64,000 nt of DNA from the NCBI GenBank assembly GCA_031389045.1, contig JANMSE010000193.1:1-64000 (forward strand), written 5' to 3'. The position numbers and the translations under genes are program-made. The notes below the pieces were generated by a model. It was not told the DNA's origin and made no database searches. It worked only from the letters and a program-made list of their open reading frames with translations. Source of the stretch: JABFSC01 sp031389045. GTDB taxonomy: Bacteria; Desulfobacterota; Binatia; Bin18. The first letter of the stretch is position 1; each line of letters begins with the position of its first letter. Positions 30,896 through 40,193 of this stretch are shown here, piece by piece.

Positions 30896-30978
30896 TCACC
30901 CTTGCGACGGCACCCACGCGCCGCTAAGATTCGCCGACTCAACAATTTTAACAAGACGTTATCAAACGTGGAGGATGA

Positions 30979-31974
30979 ATGCGGTATCCGCTACATGTGA
31001 CGACCGACATGATGAAGTGGCAGGCCAAAAACAAGCTGCAAGGCCGGAAACGGTACCCCGTGGTCTTGATGCTGGAGCCACTCTACACCTGCAACCTCGC
31101 CTGCGTCGGCTGTACTCCGGAACGCCATTCCGGCGATCTCAAGGATCGCTTAACCCTCTCCGAGAGTCTGCAAGCCGTCGATGAATCTGGCGCTCCCATT
31201 GTCTCGATCTGTGGTGGCGAACCAACCATTTATCCCGAACTGCCGGAACTGGTGAGCCAGATTATTGACCGCAAACGCCACGTCATCATTTGCACCAACG
31301 CGCTATTACTCGAACGCTTCCTCAATAAATCCCAGCCACACAAACGGGTGACCATCAACGTTCACCTTGATGGCATGCGCGAGACCCATGACTTTGTCTG
31401 CGCGCGTGAAGGCGTGTTCGATAAAGCCATCGAAATGATCAAGCTGGGCAAGCAGCTCGGCTATACGGTCTGCACCAATACGACCGTCTATAAAGAGACC
31501 CAGATGGAAGAGATCGAGCAGATGTTCTCGATGCTCACGACGCTGGGTATCGACAACATGCTCGTCTCTCCTGGCTATCACTATGAAAAAGTGCAGGACG
31601 ACCACTTTCTCTTTCGACAGGAGATTCACCAAAAGTTCCGCCGCGTGCTGGAACTCTCCAAAAAATATCGACTCGGGTCGACGCCGCTCTTCTTGGAGTT
31701 CGCCGCCGGAGAACGGGAATATCCCTGCACGCCGTGGGGCAATGTCACCCGCACGCCCTTCGGCTGGAAAGGCCCCTGCTATCTAATCGGCGAAAAGTAT
31801 TTCAAGACCTGGGAGGAGTTCTGGAACGGTGTGGACTGGAACTATTGGGAAACCCGGCGGGACCCGCGCTGTCAGAACTGCCTTATGCATTCGGGCTTCG
31901 AAGCCTCGGTGACCCGCACCTTCCCCGAAAGCACCAAAGATGTGGTGAAAATGGCCCGCTGGATGTTTTCGTAG
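30979..31974 (+). CDS. hpnH: Adenosyl-hopene transferase HpnH (radical SAM)
   Basis: A 331-residue radical SAM enzyme that adds the 5'-deoxyadenosyl group to hopene, the first step of C35 hopanoid side-chain synthesis. The cluster motif is C38-x3-C42-x2-C45 in LYTCNLACVGCTPE, followed by ICGGEPTIYPELPELV. VHLDGMRETHD and a C-terminal Cys-rich stretch (DPRCQNCLMHSG) fit the HpnH family and length. GGAGG precedes the ATG. The zinc alcohol dehydrogenase gene follows after 15 bp, so the two are probably cotranscribed. It implies hopanoid-containing membranes. Confidence 0.93.
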   Translation: MRYPLHVTTDMMKWQAKNKLQGRKRYPVVLMLEPLYTCNLACVGCTPERHSGDLKDRLTLSESLQAVDESGAPIVSICGGEPTIYPELPELVSQIIDRKRHVIICTNALLLERFLNKSQPHKRVTINVHLDGMRETHDFVCAREGVFDKAIEMIKLGKQLGYTVCTNTTVYKETQMEEIEQMFSMLTTLGIDNMLVSPGYHYEKVQDDHFLFRQEIHQKFRRVLELSKKYRLGSTPLFLEFAAGEREYPCTPWGNVTRTPFGWKGPCYLIGEKYFKTWEEFWNGVDWNYWETRRDPRCQNCLMHSGFEASVTRTFPESTKDVVKMARWMFS

Positions 31975-31989
31975 GGAGGCGTGACGAAC

Positions 31990-33024
31990 ATGGCGGTGAT
32001 GAAGGTCGCGCGTCTCTATGACTCCTCGGACATTCGGTTCGAGGACGAGCCCATTCCGCAAGTTGGCCCCGGTGAAGCGCTGGTCAAGACCCGTGCCTGT
32101 GGCATCTGCTCTGGCGATGTCATGGGGTGGTACATGAAGAAGAAAGCACCGCTGGTGTTTGGTCACGAACCCGCGGGCGAAATCGTCGCGGTCGGCTCAG
32201 GCGTGACCGCTGTTCGCCCTGGCGATCGCGTCTTTGTCCATCATCATGCGCCCTGTTTCACCTGTCGTGCGTGTCAGCGTGGAGAATTCGTCCAGTGCAC
32301 AACCTGGCGCTCGTCACGCATCGTGCCCGGTGGCATGGCGGAGTATTTTCTTGTCCCCAAGGAAAATCTCGCTGGTGACACCTTGCGACTACCAGATGAT
32401 CTGTCTTTCGCCGACGGTTCGTTGGTGGAACCCGCCGCATGCGTGGTGAAGTCACTGCGCAAGTCTGGCCTGCAAGGCGGGGAGAGCGTGTTCATTATCG
32501 GGCTGGGCATCATGGGCCAGCTTCATGTCGCGCTGGCGCGGCAGGCCAATGCCGGACAGATCATCGGCACGGATTTCGTCGCATATCGTCGCGAGAAAGC
32601 GCGGCAGCTTGGCGCGGACATCTCCTTCGATCCAGCTCAAGGAGATGTCGTGGAGCAATTGCGGGCACACACACAAGGGGCAATGGCGGAGGTGGTGATT
32701 GTCGGCCCAGGGTCCGTTGAGGCGATGGAACTGGGGCTGCGTTGCGTGGCCAAAGGGGGAACGGTGGTGCTGTTCACGACCAGCACGCCAGAGGCGCGGC
32801 TGGCGGTTTCGCCCTACGATCTCTATTTCAACGAGATTCGTTTAATCCCCAGCTATTCATGTGGACCGAACGATACCCGCGAAGCGCTCCAGTTGATTCG
32901 TGACGGGGTGGTCACGGCGGACAAATTCATTACCCACCGCTATCCATTCGCGGCCCTGCACGACGCCTATCGGACCGCGTCCGAAGCCCGCGACTCAATC
33001 AAGACCATTATTGAATTTGCATAG
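31990..33024 (+). CDS. Zinc-dependent medium-chain alcohol dehydrogenase
   Basis: A 344-residue MDR enzyme. The catalytic zinc region is ACGICSGDVMG with the HEPAGE Glu-His pair, the structural zinc cysteines are CFTCRACQRGEFVQC, and the NAD-binding motif is VFIIGLGIMGQLHVAL. It is closest in style to threonine/sorbitol dehydrogenase-like MDRs. The gene starts 15 bp after hpnH with GGAGG at 31975-31979 and may take part in hopanoid side-chain oxidation, but this is inferred from context only. Confidence 0.86.
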   Translation: MAVMKVARLYDSSDIRFEDEPIPQVGPGEALVKTRACGICSGDVMGWYMKKKAPLVFGHEPAGEIVAVGSGVTAVRPGDRVFVHHHAPCFTCRACQRGEFVQCTTWRSSRIVPGGMAEYFLVPKENLAGDTLRLPDDLSFADGSLVEPAACVVKSLRKSGLQGGESVFIIGLGIMGQLHVALARQANAGQIIGTDFVAYRREKARQLGADISFDPAQGDVVEQLRAHTQGAMAEVVIVGPGSVEAMELGLRCVAKGGTVVLFTTSTPEARLAVSPYDLYFNEIRLIPSYSCGPNDTREALQLIRDGVVTADKFITHRYPFAALHDAYRTASEARDSIKTIIEFA

Positions 33025-33042
33025 ACGACGCGGAAATTTCGC

Positions 33043-33084
33043 ATAAAAAAAGGCGACGCATCCTTAGTAGGGATGCGCCGCCTT
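33043..33084 (-). terminator. Rho-independent terminator after the lipoprotein gene
   Basis: A 13-bp stem with one mismatch (AAGGCG-A-CGCATCC / GGATGCG-C-CGCCTT) and a 7-base loop. On the minus strand it is followed by a run of seven T. It ends transcripts of the lipoprotein gene and also lies after the convergent alcohol dehydrogenase gene. Confidence 0.85.
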
Positions 33085-33107
33085 GTCAAGGAAAGATCAC
33101 ACGGAAT

Positions 33108-33374
33108 CTACTTATTCATGTCTCCCGTGACCCTGCTCTCCATACGAGAGGCGGCATCTTCGGCTCTCTTCACCGCGGCTTCAACCCGTGCGGCTGCGGC
33201 TTCCGCCCGCCTCGCCGCCTCTTCGGAACGACTTGCTGACGCACTCGCCGCCTGAGCGGATGCCGTCCAGGTATCGTTTGGCGGTGAGGATTGTTTCGCC
33301 GCGCATCCCGAACCAAGCACGGCCAATAATGCTCCCGCCGCGATTCCAGTTGTTACCTTACGCAAATTTCGCAT
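33108..33374 (-). CDS. Lpp-like alanine-zipper lipoprotein (copy A)
   Basis: An 88-residue lipoprotein precursor. A signal peptide (MRNLRKVTTGIAAGALLAVL) ends in the lipobox LGSGC. A 50-residue helix of alanine-rich heptads follows (ASASASRSEEAARRAEAAAA), as in Lpp/OprI trimeric coiled coils. It ends in Lys, the residue that can be joined to peptidoglycan in Lpp. The neighbouring gene at 33431 is a close paralogue. It indicates an outer membrane. Confidence 0.82.
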   Translation of the reverse strand: MRNLRKVTTGIAAGALLAVLGSGCAAKQSSPPNDTWTASAQAASASASRSEEAARRAEAAAARVEAAVKRAEDAASRMESRVTGDMNK

Positions 33375-33430
33375 TCTGCTTACCCCTTTCTTGAGGAAGG
33401 CCGCGTTATCAGAACCTCATCACGCGGAAT

Positions 33431-33691
33431 TTACTTCCGCATGCTTTTCATGGTCATTGCTTCGATCCGCGAGGCCGCATCTTCCGCCCGCTTCGCTGCC
33501 GCTTCCACCCGCGCGGCGGCGGCTTCAGACCGTTTTGCCGCCTCCTCCGACCGGCTGGCCGAAGCACTGGCCGACTGAGCGGCGGCAGTCCAAGTGTCTT
33601 GTGGTGGTTGCGAGGCTGTGCATCCCGCCCCAAGGACGGCCAACAGCGCGGCCCCTGCAACACCAGTTGTGATTTTGCTCAAATTCAACAT
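33431..33691 (-). CDS. Lpp-like alanine-zipper lipoprotein (copy B)
   Basis: An 86-residue lipoprotein, about two-thirds identical to copy A and next to it on the same strand. Lipobox LGAGC, the ASASASRSEEAAKRSEAAAA coiled coil and a C-terminal Arg-Lys. AAGGGAG lies before the ATG. Only copy A has a clear terminator, so the two may share a transcript. Confidence 0.82.
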   Translation of the reverse strand: MLNLSKITTGVAGAALLAVLGAGCTASQPPQDTWTAAAQSASASASRSEEAAKRSEAAAARVEAAAKRAEDAASRIEAMTMKSMRK

Positions 33692-33773
33692 TCTTTGTAC
33701 TCCCTTCCTGATATAATGCGGTTATTTTTGCACACTTTGAGGAATCACTCAAACAGTGCGCGTGCCGTGTTCT

Positions 33774-35423
33774 TTAATAGTCGTCATCCATATCATCCCC
33801 GTGGCTGTGGCCATGTCCACCATGTCCACCACCCGCGGATGTCTTCTTCTCCGGCTTATCAGCAATCGCCGCTTCGGTCGTAATCATCATCCCCGCCACG
33901 CTCGCCGCGAACTGAAGGGCGGAGCGCACGACCTTGGTCGAATCAATGACACCAGACTTGAACAGATTCTCGAATTTTTCCGTCGCGGCGTTGAACCCGT
34001 AGTCATCCTTGCCCTCTTTCACGGCATTGATGATCACCGAGGCTTCTCTCCCAGCATTGGTCACAATTTGCCGGAGCGGCTCCTCGATCGCGCGACGCAC
34101 GATAGCGACACCTTGGTCGCGTCCGTCGCCAAACTTGAGACCATCCAGCGTCTTTTGCGCGCGCACCAGCGCCACGCCACCACCAGGAACAATCCCCTCT
34201 TCCATCGCCGCTTTCGTCGCGTGCATGGCATCATCGACGCGCGCCTTCCGCTCTTTCATCTCCACTTCGGTCGCCGCGCCAATTCTGATAACCCCGACGC
34301 CGCCCGCCAATTTCGCCAGGCGCTCTTGCAGTTTTTCACGGTCATAGTCGGAGGTCGTCCCGTCAATCTGGGCACGAATCTGCTGCACACGGCCTTGAAT
34401 CACATCTTTCTTGCCCGCTCCACTCACCACCGTGGTGTTGTCCTTATCAAGGATGATTTTTTTACAGTGGCCAAGATCCGCGAGGGTGACGGTTTCCAGC
34501 TTCATGCCGAGTTCCTCGGCGATCACCTTGCCGCCCGTGAGAATCGCTAAATCCTCAAGCATCGCCTTGCGACGATCGCCGAAGCCTGGGGCTTTCACCG
34601 CGGCGCAACGAAGCGAGCCCCGGAGTTTATTGACCACGAGGGTCGCGAGCGCTTCGCCATCCACATCTTCCGCCACCAGGACAATCGGATGTCCGCTTTG
34701 CGCGGTTTGCTCAAGCAGTGGCAGCAGCTCGCGCATGTTCGAAATTTTCTTCTCATAGAACAGAATGTAGGGATCATCCAATTCAGTCGTCATACGTTCC
34801 GGGTTCGTCACGAAGTACGGAGACAGATACCCACGATCAAAGCGCATGCCCTCAACCACCTCAAGCGTGGTCTCCAGACCCTTGCCTTCTTCGATGGTGA
34901 GGACGCCTTCCTTGCCGACTTTCTCCATCGCTTCGGCCAGAATGTCGCCAATACCCACTTCGCCATTCGCGGCGATGGTGCCGACCTGAGCGATTTGTTC
35001 CTTGCCTTTCACCGCCCGACTCTGGTCTTTCACGCCAGCCACGACTTTCTCGACGGCGGCATCAATCCCACGCTTGATTTCCATGGGATCAAAGCCCGCA
35101 GCTTGCAAGCGAAGTCCTTCCCGAAGAATCGCGCGCGACAGCACGGTCGCCGTGGTGGTCCCGTCTCCAGCAATCTCCGAGGTTTTGGTGGCGACCTCGC
35201 GGATCATTTTGGCGCCCATGTTCTCGAACTTGTCTTCCAGTTCGATCTCCTTGACCACCGTGACTCCGTCCTTGGTGATCATGGGGGCCCCAAAACTCTT
35301 CTGAATTAGTACGTTGCGTCCGCGCGGGCCCAGGGTGACCTGGGCTGCGTCCGCTAATAGATTGGCTCCTTGCAGGATACCGACCCGGGATTTTTCATGC
35401 AGGTGCACGAGCTTCTTCGACAT
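33774..35423 (-). CDS. groEL: GroEL-type chaperonin, divergent copy without adjacent groES
   Basis: A 549-residue group I chaperonin with GDGTTTATVLSRAI (ATP site), GMRFDRGYLSPYFVTNPER, KAPGFGDRRKAMLEDLAIL and EGIVPGGGVAL. The N-terminus is unusual (KSRVGILQGANLLADAAQVT). The tail is Gly/His/Asp-rich (GGHGGHGHSHGDDMDDDY) instead of the usual GGM repeats. No groES lies next to it. AAGGAGA precedes the ATG at 35423. It may be a second, specialised copy; the His-rich tail could bind metal ions. Confidence 0.93.
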   Translation of the reverse strand: MSKKLVHLHEKSRVGILQGANLLADAAQVTLGPRGRNVLIQKSFGAPMITKDGVTVVKEIELEDKFENMGAKMIREVATKTSEIAGDGTTTATVLSRAILREGLRLQAAGFDPMEIKRGIDAAVEKVVAGVKDQSRAVKGKEQIAQVGTIAANGEVGIGDILAEAMEKVGKEGVLTIEEGKGLETTLEVVEGMRFDRGYLSPYFVTNPERMTTELDDPYILFYEKKISNMRELLPLLEQTAQSGHPIVLVAEDVDGEALATLVVNKLRGSLRCAAVKAPGFGDRRKAMLEDLAILTGGKVIAEELGMKLETVTLADLGHCKKIILDKDNTTVVSGAGKKDVIQGRVQQIRAQIDGTTSDYDREKLQERLAKLAGGVGVIRIGAATEVEMKERKARVDDAMHATKAAMEEGIVPGGGVALVRAQKTLDGLKFGDGRDQGVAIVRRAIEEPLRQIVTNAGREASVIINAVKEGKDDYGFNAATEKFENLFKSGVIDSTKVVRSALQFAASVAGMMITTEAAIADKPEKKTSAGGGHGGHGHSHGDDMDDDY

Positions 35424-35543
35424 CCGAAACTCTCCTTTCACATATCGTATTCGATTGTTGCCTCGGCCAAGAGTAGCCGAGGTAATGGAAGTTATTCATC
35501 TTTTGGTCAATTGCAAGGGTCGCTGGGAGAAATACCGCTTCTT

Positions 35544-36791
35544 TTAAGGAAGCGCTGGAGGAGTAAGCGTCGCGCGGACGGGCTGAACGGCGTGGCCGTG
35601 CGCGTCTTTTTCTCTGGAGGAAGCGGATTGGTCGTGATAATTCGAGAATCCCCATTCGAGGAACTGTTCCGCGCTCTGGAAGCGGATACGGCTACTGCGA
35701 CCACCCAGGACCACCGCGATGAGGTTTAATGACCCGCGCTGCGCCGTCGCCACCAAGTTAAACCGTGCCCGTGAGGTAAATCCGGTCTTAAGGCCGTTGA
35801 CCCCATCCACCTTCCCCACCAAACGATTGGTATTGGGCAACATCTGCGAACCATCCCGAAAGGGGACTTTGTCGTGCGAGGTCCATTCCAAGACGAGGTC
35901 ATGGCGCAATATCTCCCGTGCCAGCATGACAAGATCGCGCGCCGATGAAAAATCTCCCGCGCTGCCATCCGATAATGGCATGCCGTTCACGGTCTGAAAT
36001 GCGGTTTGCGTCATCCCCAGTTTCCGCGCCCGTCTATTCATGGCTTCGACACATGCCTCGACCGAACCCCGGATACGTTCAGCAACCGCCACGGACGCAT
36101 CATTCGCGGATGTCACAAGCATCGCCTGTAAGAGTTCGCCAAGGGAAAATTCCTCCCCTTCACGTAACCCAATCGTGCGGCCGCGAGCGCGGGTGGCACG
36201 CTCGCTCATCACCACTGGAGTTCGTAGGGAAAATCGCTGGCCCTTGATGTCCTCCAGGGCCAGCAGCCCCACCATCATTTTGGTCAGTGAGGCAGCGGGC
36301 CATTGTTTATCTATCTCTTCGGCTAGGATCACCCGGCCACTCTCCGCATCGGCGAGAATCATGGATTCATAATCCTTGACGATGGCGGGCTCCGTCCGCT
36401 GCACTACCCGGACAGGAGCACGACGAGCGCGTCTTGCCAATCGAACCGAAGATCGCCGCCGCTGAAGACGGGAAACGGTGGGCTTTTCGGGCTTCTCCTT
36501 TGTCAACCGAGACTCGGACCGCACTGTCGTTCTCTTCGTGCGTACCTCACGTCGGACTTCTTTTGGCTTCTTCTCTTCTTTTTTAACGATCTTTGGCTTC
36601 TGGTTTGAAGAAACCGTCTGTTTTTTACTCGAAACGGCGGCGGTTCCTTTCGTGGCTTTTTTCTCGCCTTTTTTCGCCGGCGTGTTTCTCCGTGCGGTGT
36701 CCGGTTGGCGAGCAAGGCTCTGTTCAACCGTGCCGCCCAGAAAACATACCAAGACCCCAAAAATCGTGATTGTTCGCCATCGCATCCGCAT
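35544..36791 (-). CDS. D-alanyl-D-alanine carboxypeptidase/endopeptidase (PBP family S11)
   Basis: A 415-residue secreted penicillin-binding protein. It has an N-terminal signal segment (TITIFGVLVCFLGGT), a very basic 100-residue linker rich in Lys/Arg (KKEEKKPKEVRREVRTKRTT), then the serine peptidase domain with SxxK in AASLTKMM, SxN in TSANDAS and KTG in LKTGFTSRA. It trims peptidoglycan stem peptides in the periplasm. The start is 36791 with GAGGTAGGG upstream. The long basic linker is unusual for family S11 and may bind anionic envelope polymers. Confidence 0.88.
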   Translation of the reverse strand: MRMRWRTITIFGVLVCFLGGTVEQSLARQPDTARRNTPAKKGEKKATKGTAAVSSKKQTVSSNQKPKIVKKEEKKPKEVRREVRTKRTTVRSESRLTKEKPEKPTVSRLQRRRSSVRLARRARRAPVRVVQRTEPAIVKDYESMILADAESGRVILAEEIDKQWPAASLTKMMVGLLALEDIKGQRFSLRTPVVMSERATRARGRTIGLREGEEFSLGELLQAMLVTSANDASVAVAERIRGSVEACVEAMNRRARKLGMTQTAFQTVNGMPLSDGSAGDFSSARDLVMLAREILRHDLVLEWTSHDKVPFRDGSQMLPNTNRLVGKVDGVNGLKTGFTSRARFNLVATAQRGSLNLIAVVLGGRSSRIRFQSAEQFLEWGFSNYHDQSASSREKDAHGHAVQPVRATLTPPALP

Positions 36792-36968
36792 CCACCCTAC
36801 CTCATCCGCATGTATTTCTTCGACTTTTTCTTTTACTTCCACGAGTAAGCTCCGATCATGGCGGGGGAAAGATTCAAGCGTCAAAGAGGGCTGGATGCTA
36901 GCATACGCAACGAAAGGGAATCAACTCTTCTCACGGAAGCAGGAGTGCCACAGGGCTCAATTCACAGG

Positions 36969-37370
36969 TTAGCGAGGGGGTTCCGTGGAAGACAACATCG
37001 TGTGCAAGGTCCACAAATCTTCCTTGATGGACCGCAAAAGTTGAAGATGGTCACAGGGTTGTGCGTGGGGAGCAGTGTCGGCAACAGGCAGGGAGAGCGC
37101 CATTTCCGTAGCTTCTCCTGTTTCGCTGTCTTTCAGTTTTTTCTTGGCCCCAGCGATCGTGAACCCTTGTTCATACAAGAGGTCTTTGATCTCCAGGAGC
37201 ATCTCCACGTCGCGCCGACGGTACAATCGATGATGTGACGGGGTCTTTCCCGGTCTGAGAATCGTGAATTCCGTCTCCCAGTAACGAAGCACGTAGGGCT
37301 TGACCCCAACGAGTTTGGCCACTTCACCGATGCGGAAGTAGAGCTTGTTGGGGAGCACGGGTTCTGGCAC
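36969..37370 (-). CDS. MerR-family transcriptional regulator
   Basis: A 133-residue protein with a MerR-type winged helix at the N-terminus: FRIGEVAKLVGVKPYVLRYW, HHRLYRRRDVEMLLEIKDLL, then a coiled coil (EQGFTIAGAKKKLKD). It lacks the cysteines of metal-sensing MerR proteins. Genes of this short type lie downstream of ihfA in many proteobacteria, as here. Its regulon is unknown. Confidence 0.87.
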   Translation of the reverse strand: MPEPVLPNKLYFRIGEVAKLVGVKPYVLRYWETEFTILRPGKTPSHHRLYRRRDVEMLLEIKDLLYEQGFTIAGAKKKLKDSETGEATEMALSLPVADTAPHAQPCDHLQLLRSIKEDLWTLHTMLSSTEPPR

Positions 37371-37382
37371 GAGACACCTAAA

Positions 37383-37670
37383 TTAAGAAAGTTCACCTGG
37401 GTTGATAGACTTTTTGAGTACGGGACTTGGCTTGAAGGAGAGGACCCGTCGCCCTGAAATAATAATTTCCTCACCCGTTTGCGGATTTCGTCCTTTGCGA
37501 GGACGTTTCGCGTTAATGATAAAGTTGCCGAAGCCAGAAATTTTGACCTTCTCCCCTTGTTGGAGGCGACCTTTGAGTAATTCGAAGATCGACTCGACAA
37601 CATCCGTCGCTTCTTTCTTGGAAAATCCAACCTTTTCGTAGATATTTTCGACAATATCCGCTTTCGTCAT
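37383..37670 (-). CDS. ihfA: Integration host factor alpha/HU-type DNA-bending protein
   Basis: A 95-residue HU/IHF protein: TKADIVENIYEKVGFSKKEA, GEKVKISGFGNFIINAKRPR and GRNPQTGEEIIISGRRVLSF, the arm with the DNA-intercalating Pro. It sits between pheT and a merR gene, the usual place of ihfA. GGAGGGGG precedes the ATG. Confidence 0.93.
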   Translation of the reverse strand: MTKADIVENIYEKVGFSKKEATDVVESIFELLKGRLQQGEKVKISGFGNFIINAKRPRKGRNPQTGEEIIISGRRVLSFKPSPVLKKSINPGELS

Positions 37671-37699
37671 GCAACCCCCTCCATAAAAACTCGCTGAGG

Positions 37700-40108
37700 T
37701 TACGCCCTCACCTCAACCCCGAGTGTCTGGACCAGGTGCGCGATGACCCGCGCATGGGCCTCGCTCACTTCCACCGTCGTCAACGTCCGATCCGTCGTCC
37801 GGTAAGAGATTGAATACCCGAGGCTTTGTTTATCGGGAGGAATTTGGCTCCCCTGGTATCGGTCGAAAAGTCGCATATTCACAATCAATGGGTGCGCCAA
37901 GGCGTGGACAGCATCAATGACGGATTGCACGGGAAGCTCTTTATCCGCCACGATGGCCACGTCGCGCACGACCGTGGGAAACCGAGGCAGCGGGTGATAT
38001 TGCGTAACGGGGCGAGCATAGTGAAGCAAGGTAGCGAAGTCAAGCTCAAAAACCCAAGGAGTTTCGCTGATGTCCAACGCCAAAGCGTGCTCGGGATGCA
38101 GCGCGCCGGCCACGCCCACGGCCTGCTGTTCAATGAAGACACGCGCGGATTTCCCTGGATGGAGGAACGAACTATCGGTCGCCCGTTCCCAGCGCAGTAC
38201 GTGCGCGCAGCCCAGTTCCTGTCCCACGGCTTCCACAATTCCCTTGAGATCGGCGAAGTCCACCGCCTTGCCAGGCTGCCCTAACCCAACACTCGGCCAG
38301 GTTCCATACAGCACCGCCGCCAGCACCAGCCGCTCCTGTCGCTGTTGGATGTTGGTCTGGCCCTTCTCGAAGAAAAACGTTTTGCCGAGTTCGAATGCGG
38401 TAATCCCCGCTTCTCCCTGGCGGATATTCAACTGAAGCGCGCGCAACAACCCACCAAGCACACTGAGCCGCATTTCCGCGCCTTCCGCCGAGAGGGGATT
38501 CACGAGCGGAATCGCGACGGCTTCTGGGATAAGCCCTGGGATGAGGGAATTCAGTCGCGCCGAGGTGAAACTGAGATTGAGCATCTCATGCAGCCCTTGC
38601 GCGGCGAGACATGACCGTACCCGCTGGCTCCATGCCCCATCGGTGTCGCGAGTCTTTTCGCGGACTTCCGTGCGTGGCAATACGCCAGGAATCGTTTCAT
38701 ATCCGCGCAGCCGCGCAACTTCCTCAATGAGGTCGACTTCTTGCGCAAGGTCAGCTCGATACGACGGCGGGGTCACGTCCCACGTGCCACTCCGCCCGCG
38801 TTTGACTTTCGCGCCCAGCGTCCGCATGCGCTGCTCAATCTCGTTGGCTTCGACCGTCACGCCGAGAAAACTGTTGACCCGTTGCGCGCGGAGAGGAATG
38901 ACCGTCGGTGATAAGGGATGAGGAAACACGTCAATCAATCCCTGGCTCACCTTTCCACCCGCGAGCTGATGGAGCAACGACGCGGCCCGGTCAGCGGCCA
39001 GCACGGCACCAAGCGGATCGACTCCGCGTTCAAAGCGATACGAAGCTTCACTCCGTAGACCCAACCGTCGCGCGGTGCGCCGGACCGTTTCTGGCACAAA
39101 ATAGGCGCTTTCGAGCAGGACGGACGTCGTTTGGTCGCGTACTTCGGAATTAGCACCGCCCATGACTCCGGCAACCGCCACCGCGTGGTCGCGGTCGCAA
39201 ATCAGGAGGTCTTCAGGCGCCAGTGCCCGCTCTTTCCCGTCAAGAGTCAGCATGGTGGTGATGTCACGGGCGCGACGGACGATGATTTCTTGTCCAGCAA
39301 GGGACGGAAGGTCAAACGCATGTAATGGCTGTCCGCGTTCGAGCATCACATAATTGGTCACATCGACGACATTATTGAGCGCGCGCACGCCAGCGGCTTC
39401 CAAGCGCCATTTCATCCAGGCCGGCGAGGGAGCAACCTTCACTCCAGTCACCACGCGAGCGGCATACCGTGGGCACAGGTCGGCATCAGTAATCGACACT
39501 CGTGCTTGGCCGTGGATAGCCGCGCCGCTTTGGCGGACACGTGGTTTCGCGGTATGGAGTGGCACATCGGTCAGCGCGGAGATTTCACGGGCGAGACCGA
39601 GCACACTGAGACAGTCCCCGCGGTTGGGGGTGATCGCCACATCGAGAATGGTGTCTCGCAAACCAAGGATGGCATAGAGGGCTTCACCCAATGGCGCGTC
39701 CTTGGCGAGGATCAGGAGTCCGCGATGGTCATCCGACAGTCCCAATTCGCGTTCCGAGCAGAGCATGCCGCACGAGAGTTGTCCGCGAATCTCGACCCGT
39801 TCCACATACTGGCCGCCGGGCAAGATGGTGCCTTCTGGTGCCAAGGCGACTTTGTCATCTACCTGCATATTACTGGCACCACAGACGACCGGCATCATCT
39901 CGCCGCCCATTGTCACTTGACAGACAGTCAGATGGTCGGACTGTGGATGCGGATCGATACGCACGATTTGCGCGACGGTGATCGGGGCCGCGCCTTGCTC
40001 GTGAATGCCATCGACTTCCAACCCGGCGAGCGCCAAGCGGTCGGCCAGGCGATCAAGCGACAGTTCGATAGCGACAAACTCGCGGAGCCAATTAAGCGTG
40101 ACTTTCAT
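37700..40108 (-). CDS. pheT: Phenylalanine-tRNA ligase beta subunit
   Basis: An 802-residue PheT with the full bacterial domain set. It has an EMAP-like tRNA-binding domain (residues 40-150), B3/B4 editing domain, B5 domain, catalytic-like core (FTSARLNSLIPGLI) and the C-terminal FDX-ACB anticodon domain (FPTVVRDVAIVADKELPVQS). It pairs with PheS to charge tRNA-Phe. No ribosome binding site is visible; heptamer repeats fill the gap to pheS. Confidence 0.96.
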   Translation of the reverse strand: MKVTLNWLREFVAIELSLDRLADRLALAGLEVDGIHEQGAAPITVAQIVRIDPHPQSDHLTVCQVTMGGEMMPVVCGASNMQVDDKVALAPEGTILPGGQYVERVEIRGQLSCGMLCSERELGLSDDHRGLLILAKDAPLGEALYAILGLRDTILDVAITPNRGDCLSVLGLAREISALTDVPLHTAKPRVRQSGAAIHGQARVSITDADLCPRYAARVVTGVKVAPSPAWMKWRLEAAGVRALNNVVDVTNYVMLERGQPLHAFDLPSLAGQEIIVRRARDITTMLTLDGKERALAPEDLLICDRDHAVAVAGVMGGANSEVRDQTTSVLLESAYFVPETVRRTARRLGLRSEASYRFERGVDPLGAVLAADRAASLLHQLAGGKVSQGLIDVFPHPLSPTVIPLRAQRVNSFLGVTVEANEIEQRMRTLGAKVKRGRSGTWDVTPPSYRADLAQEVDLIEEVARLRGYETIPGVLPRTEVREKTRDTDGAWSQRVRSCLAAQGLHEMLNLSFTSARLNSLIPGLIPEAVAIPLVNPLSAEGAEMRLSVLGGLLRALQLNIRQGEAGITAFELGKTFFFEKGQTNIQQRQERLVLAAVLYGTWPSVGLGQPGKAVDFADLKGIVEAVGQELGCAHVLRWERATDSSFLHPGKSARVFIEQQAVGVAGALHPEHALALDISETPWVFELDFATLLHYARPVTQYHPLPRFPTVVRDVAIVADKELPVQSVIDAVHALAHPLIVNMRLFDRYQGSQIPPDKQSLGYSISYRTTDRTLTTVEVSEAHARVIAHLVQTLGVEVRA

Positions 40109-40116
40109 AATGAAGA

Positions 40117-40178
40117 GAGTAGTCAGTAGCCAGCATTCAGTAGTCAGTAGAGAAACTGTGGACAGTGGACTTTAGACC
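40117..40178. repeat. Heptamer repeats (AGTAGTC and CAGTGGA), locus 14
   Basis: AGTAGTC, AGTAGCC, AGCATTC, AGTAGTC, AGTAGAG, followed by CTGTGGA, CAGTGGA, CTTTAGA. Two adjoining heptamer words fill the pheS-pheT intergenic gap. The first matches locus 18. Confidence 0.8.
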
Positions 40179-40193
40179 TTGAACTTCTTCCGA

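Noticed and set aside
34689..35309. A 206-codon plus-strand frame opposite groEL
   Set aside because: It mirrors the groEL coding sequence, with biased composition and no domain; treated as an antisense shadow.
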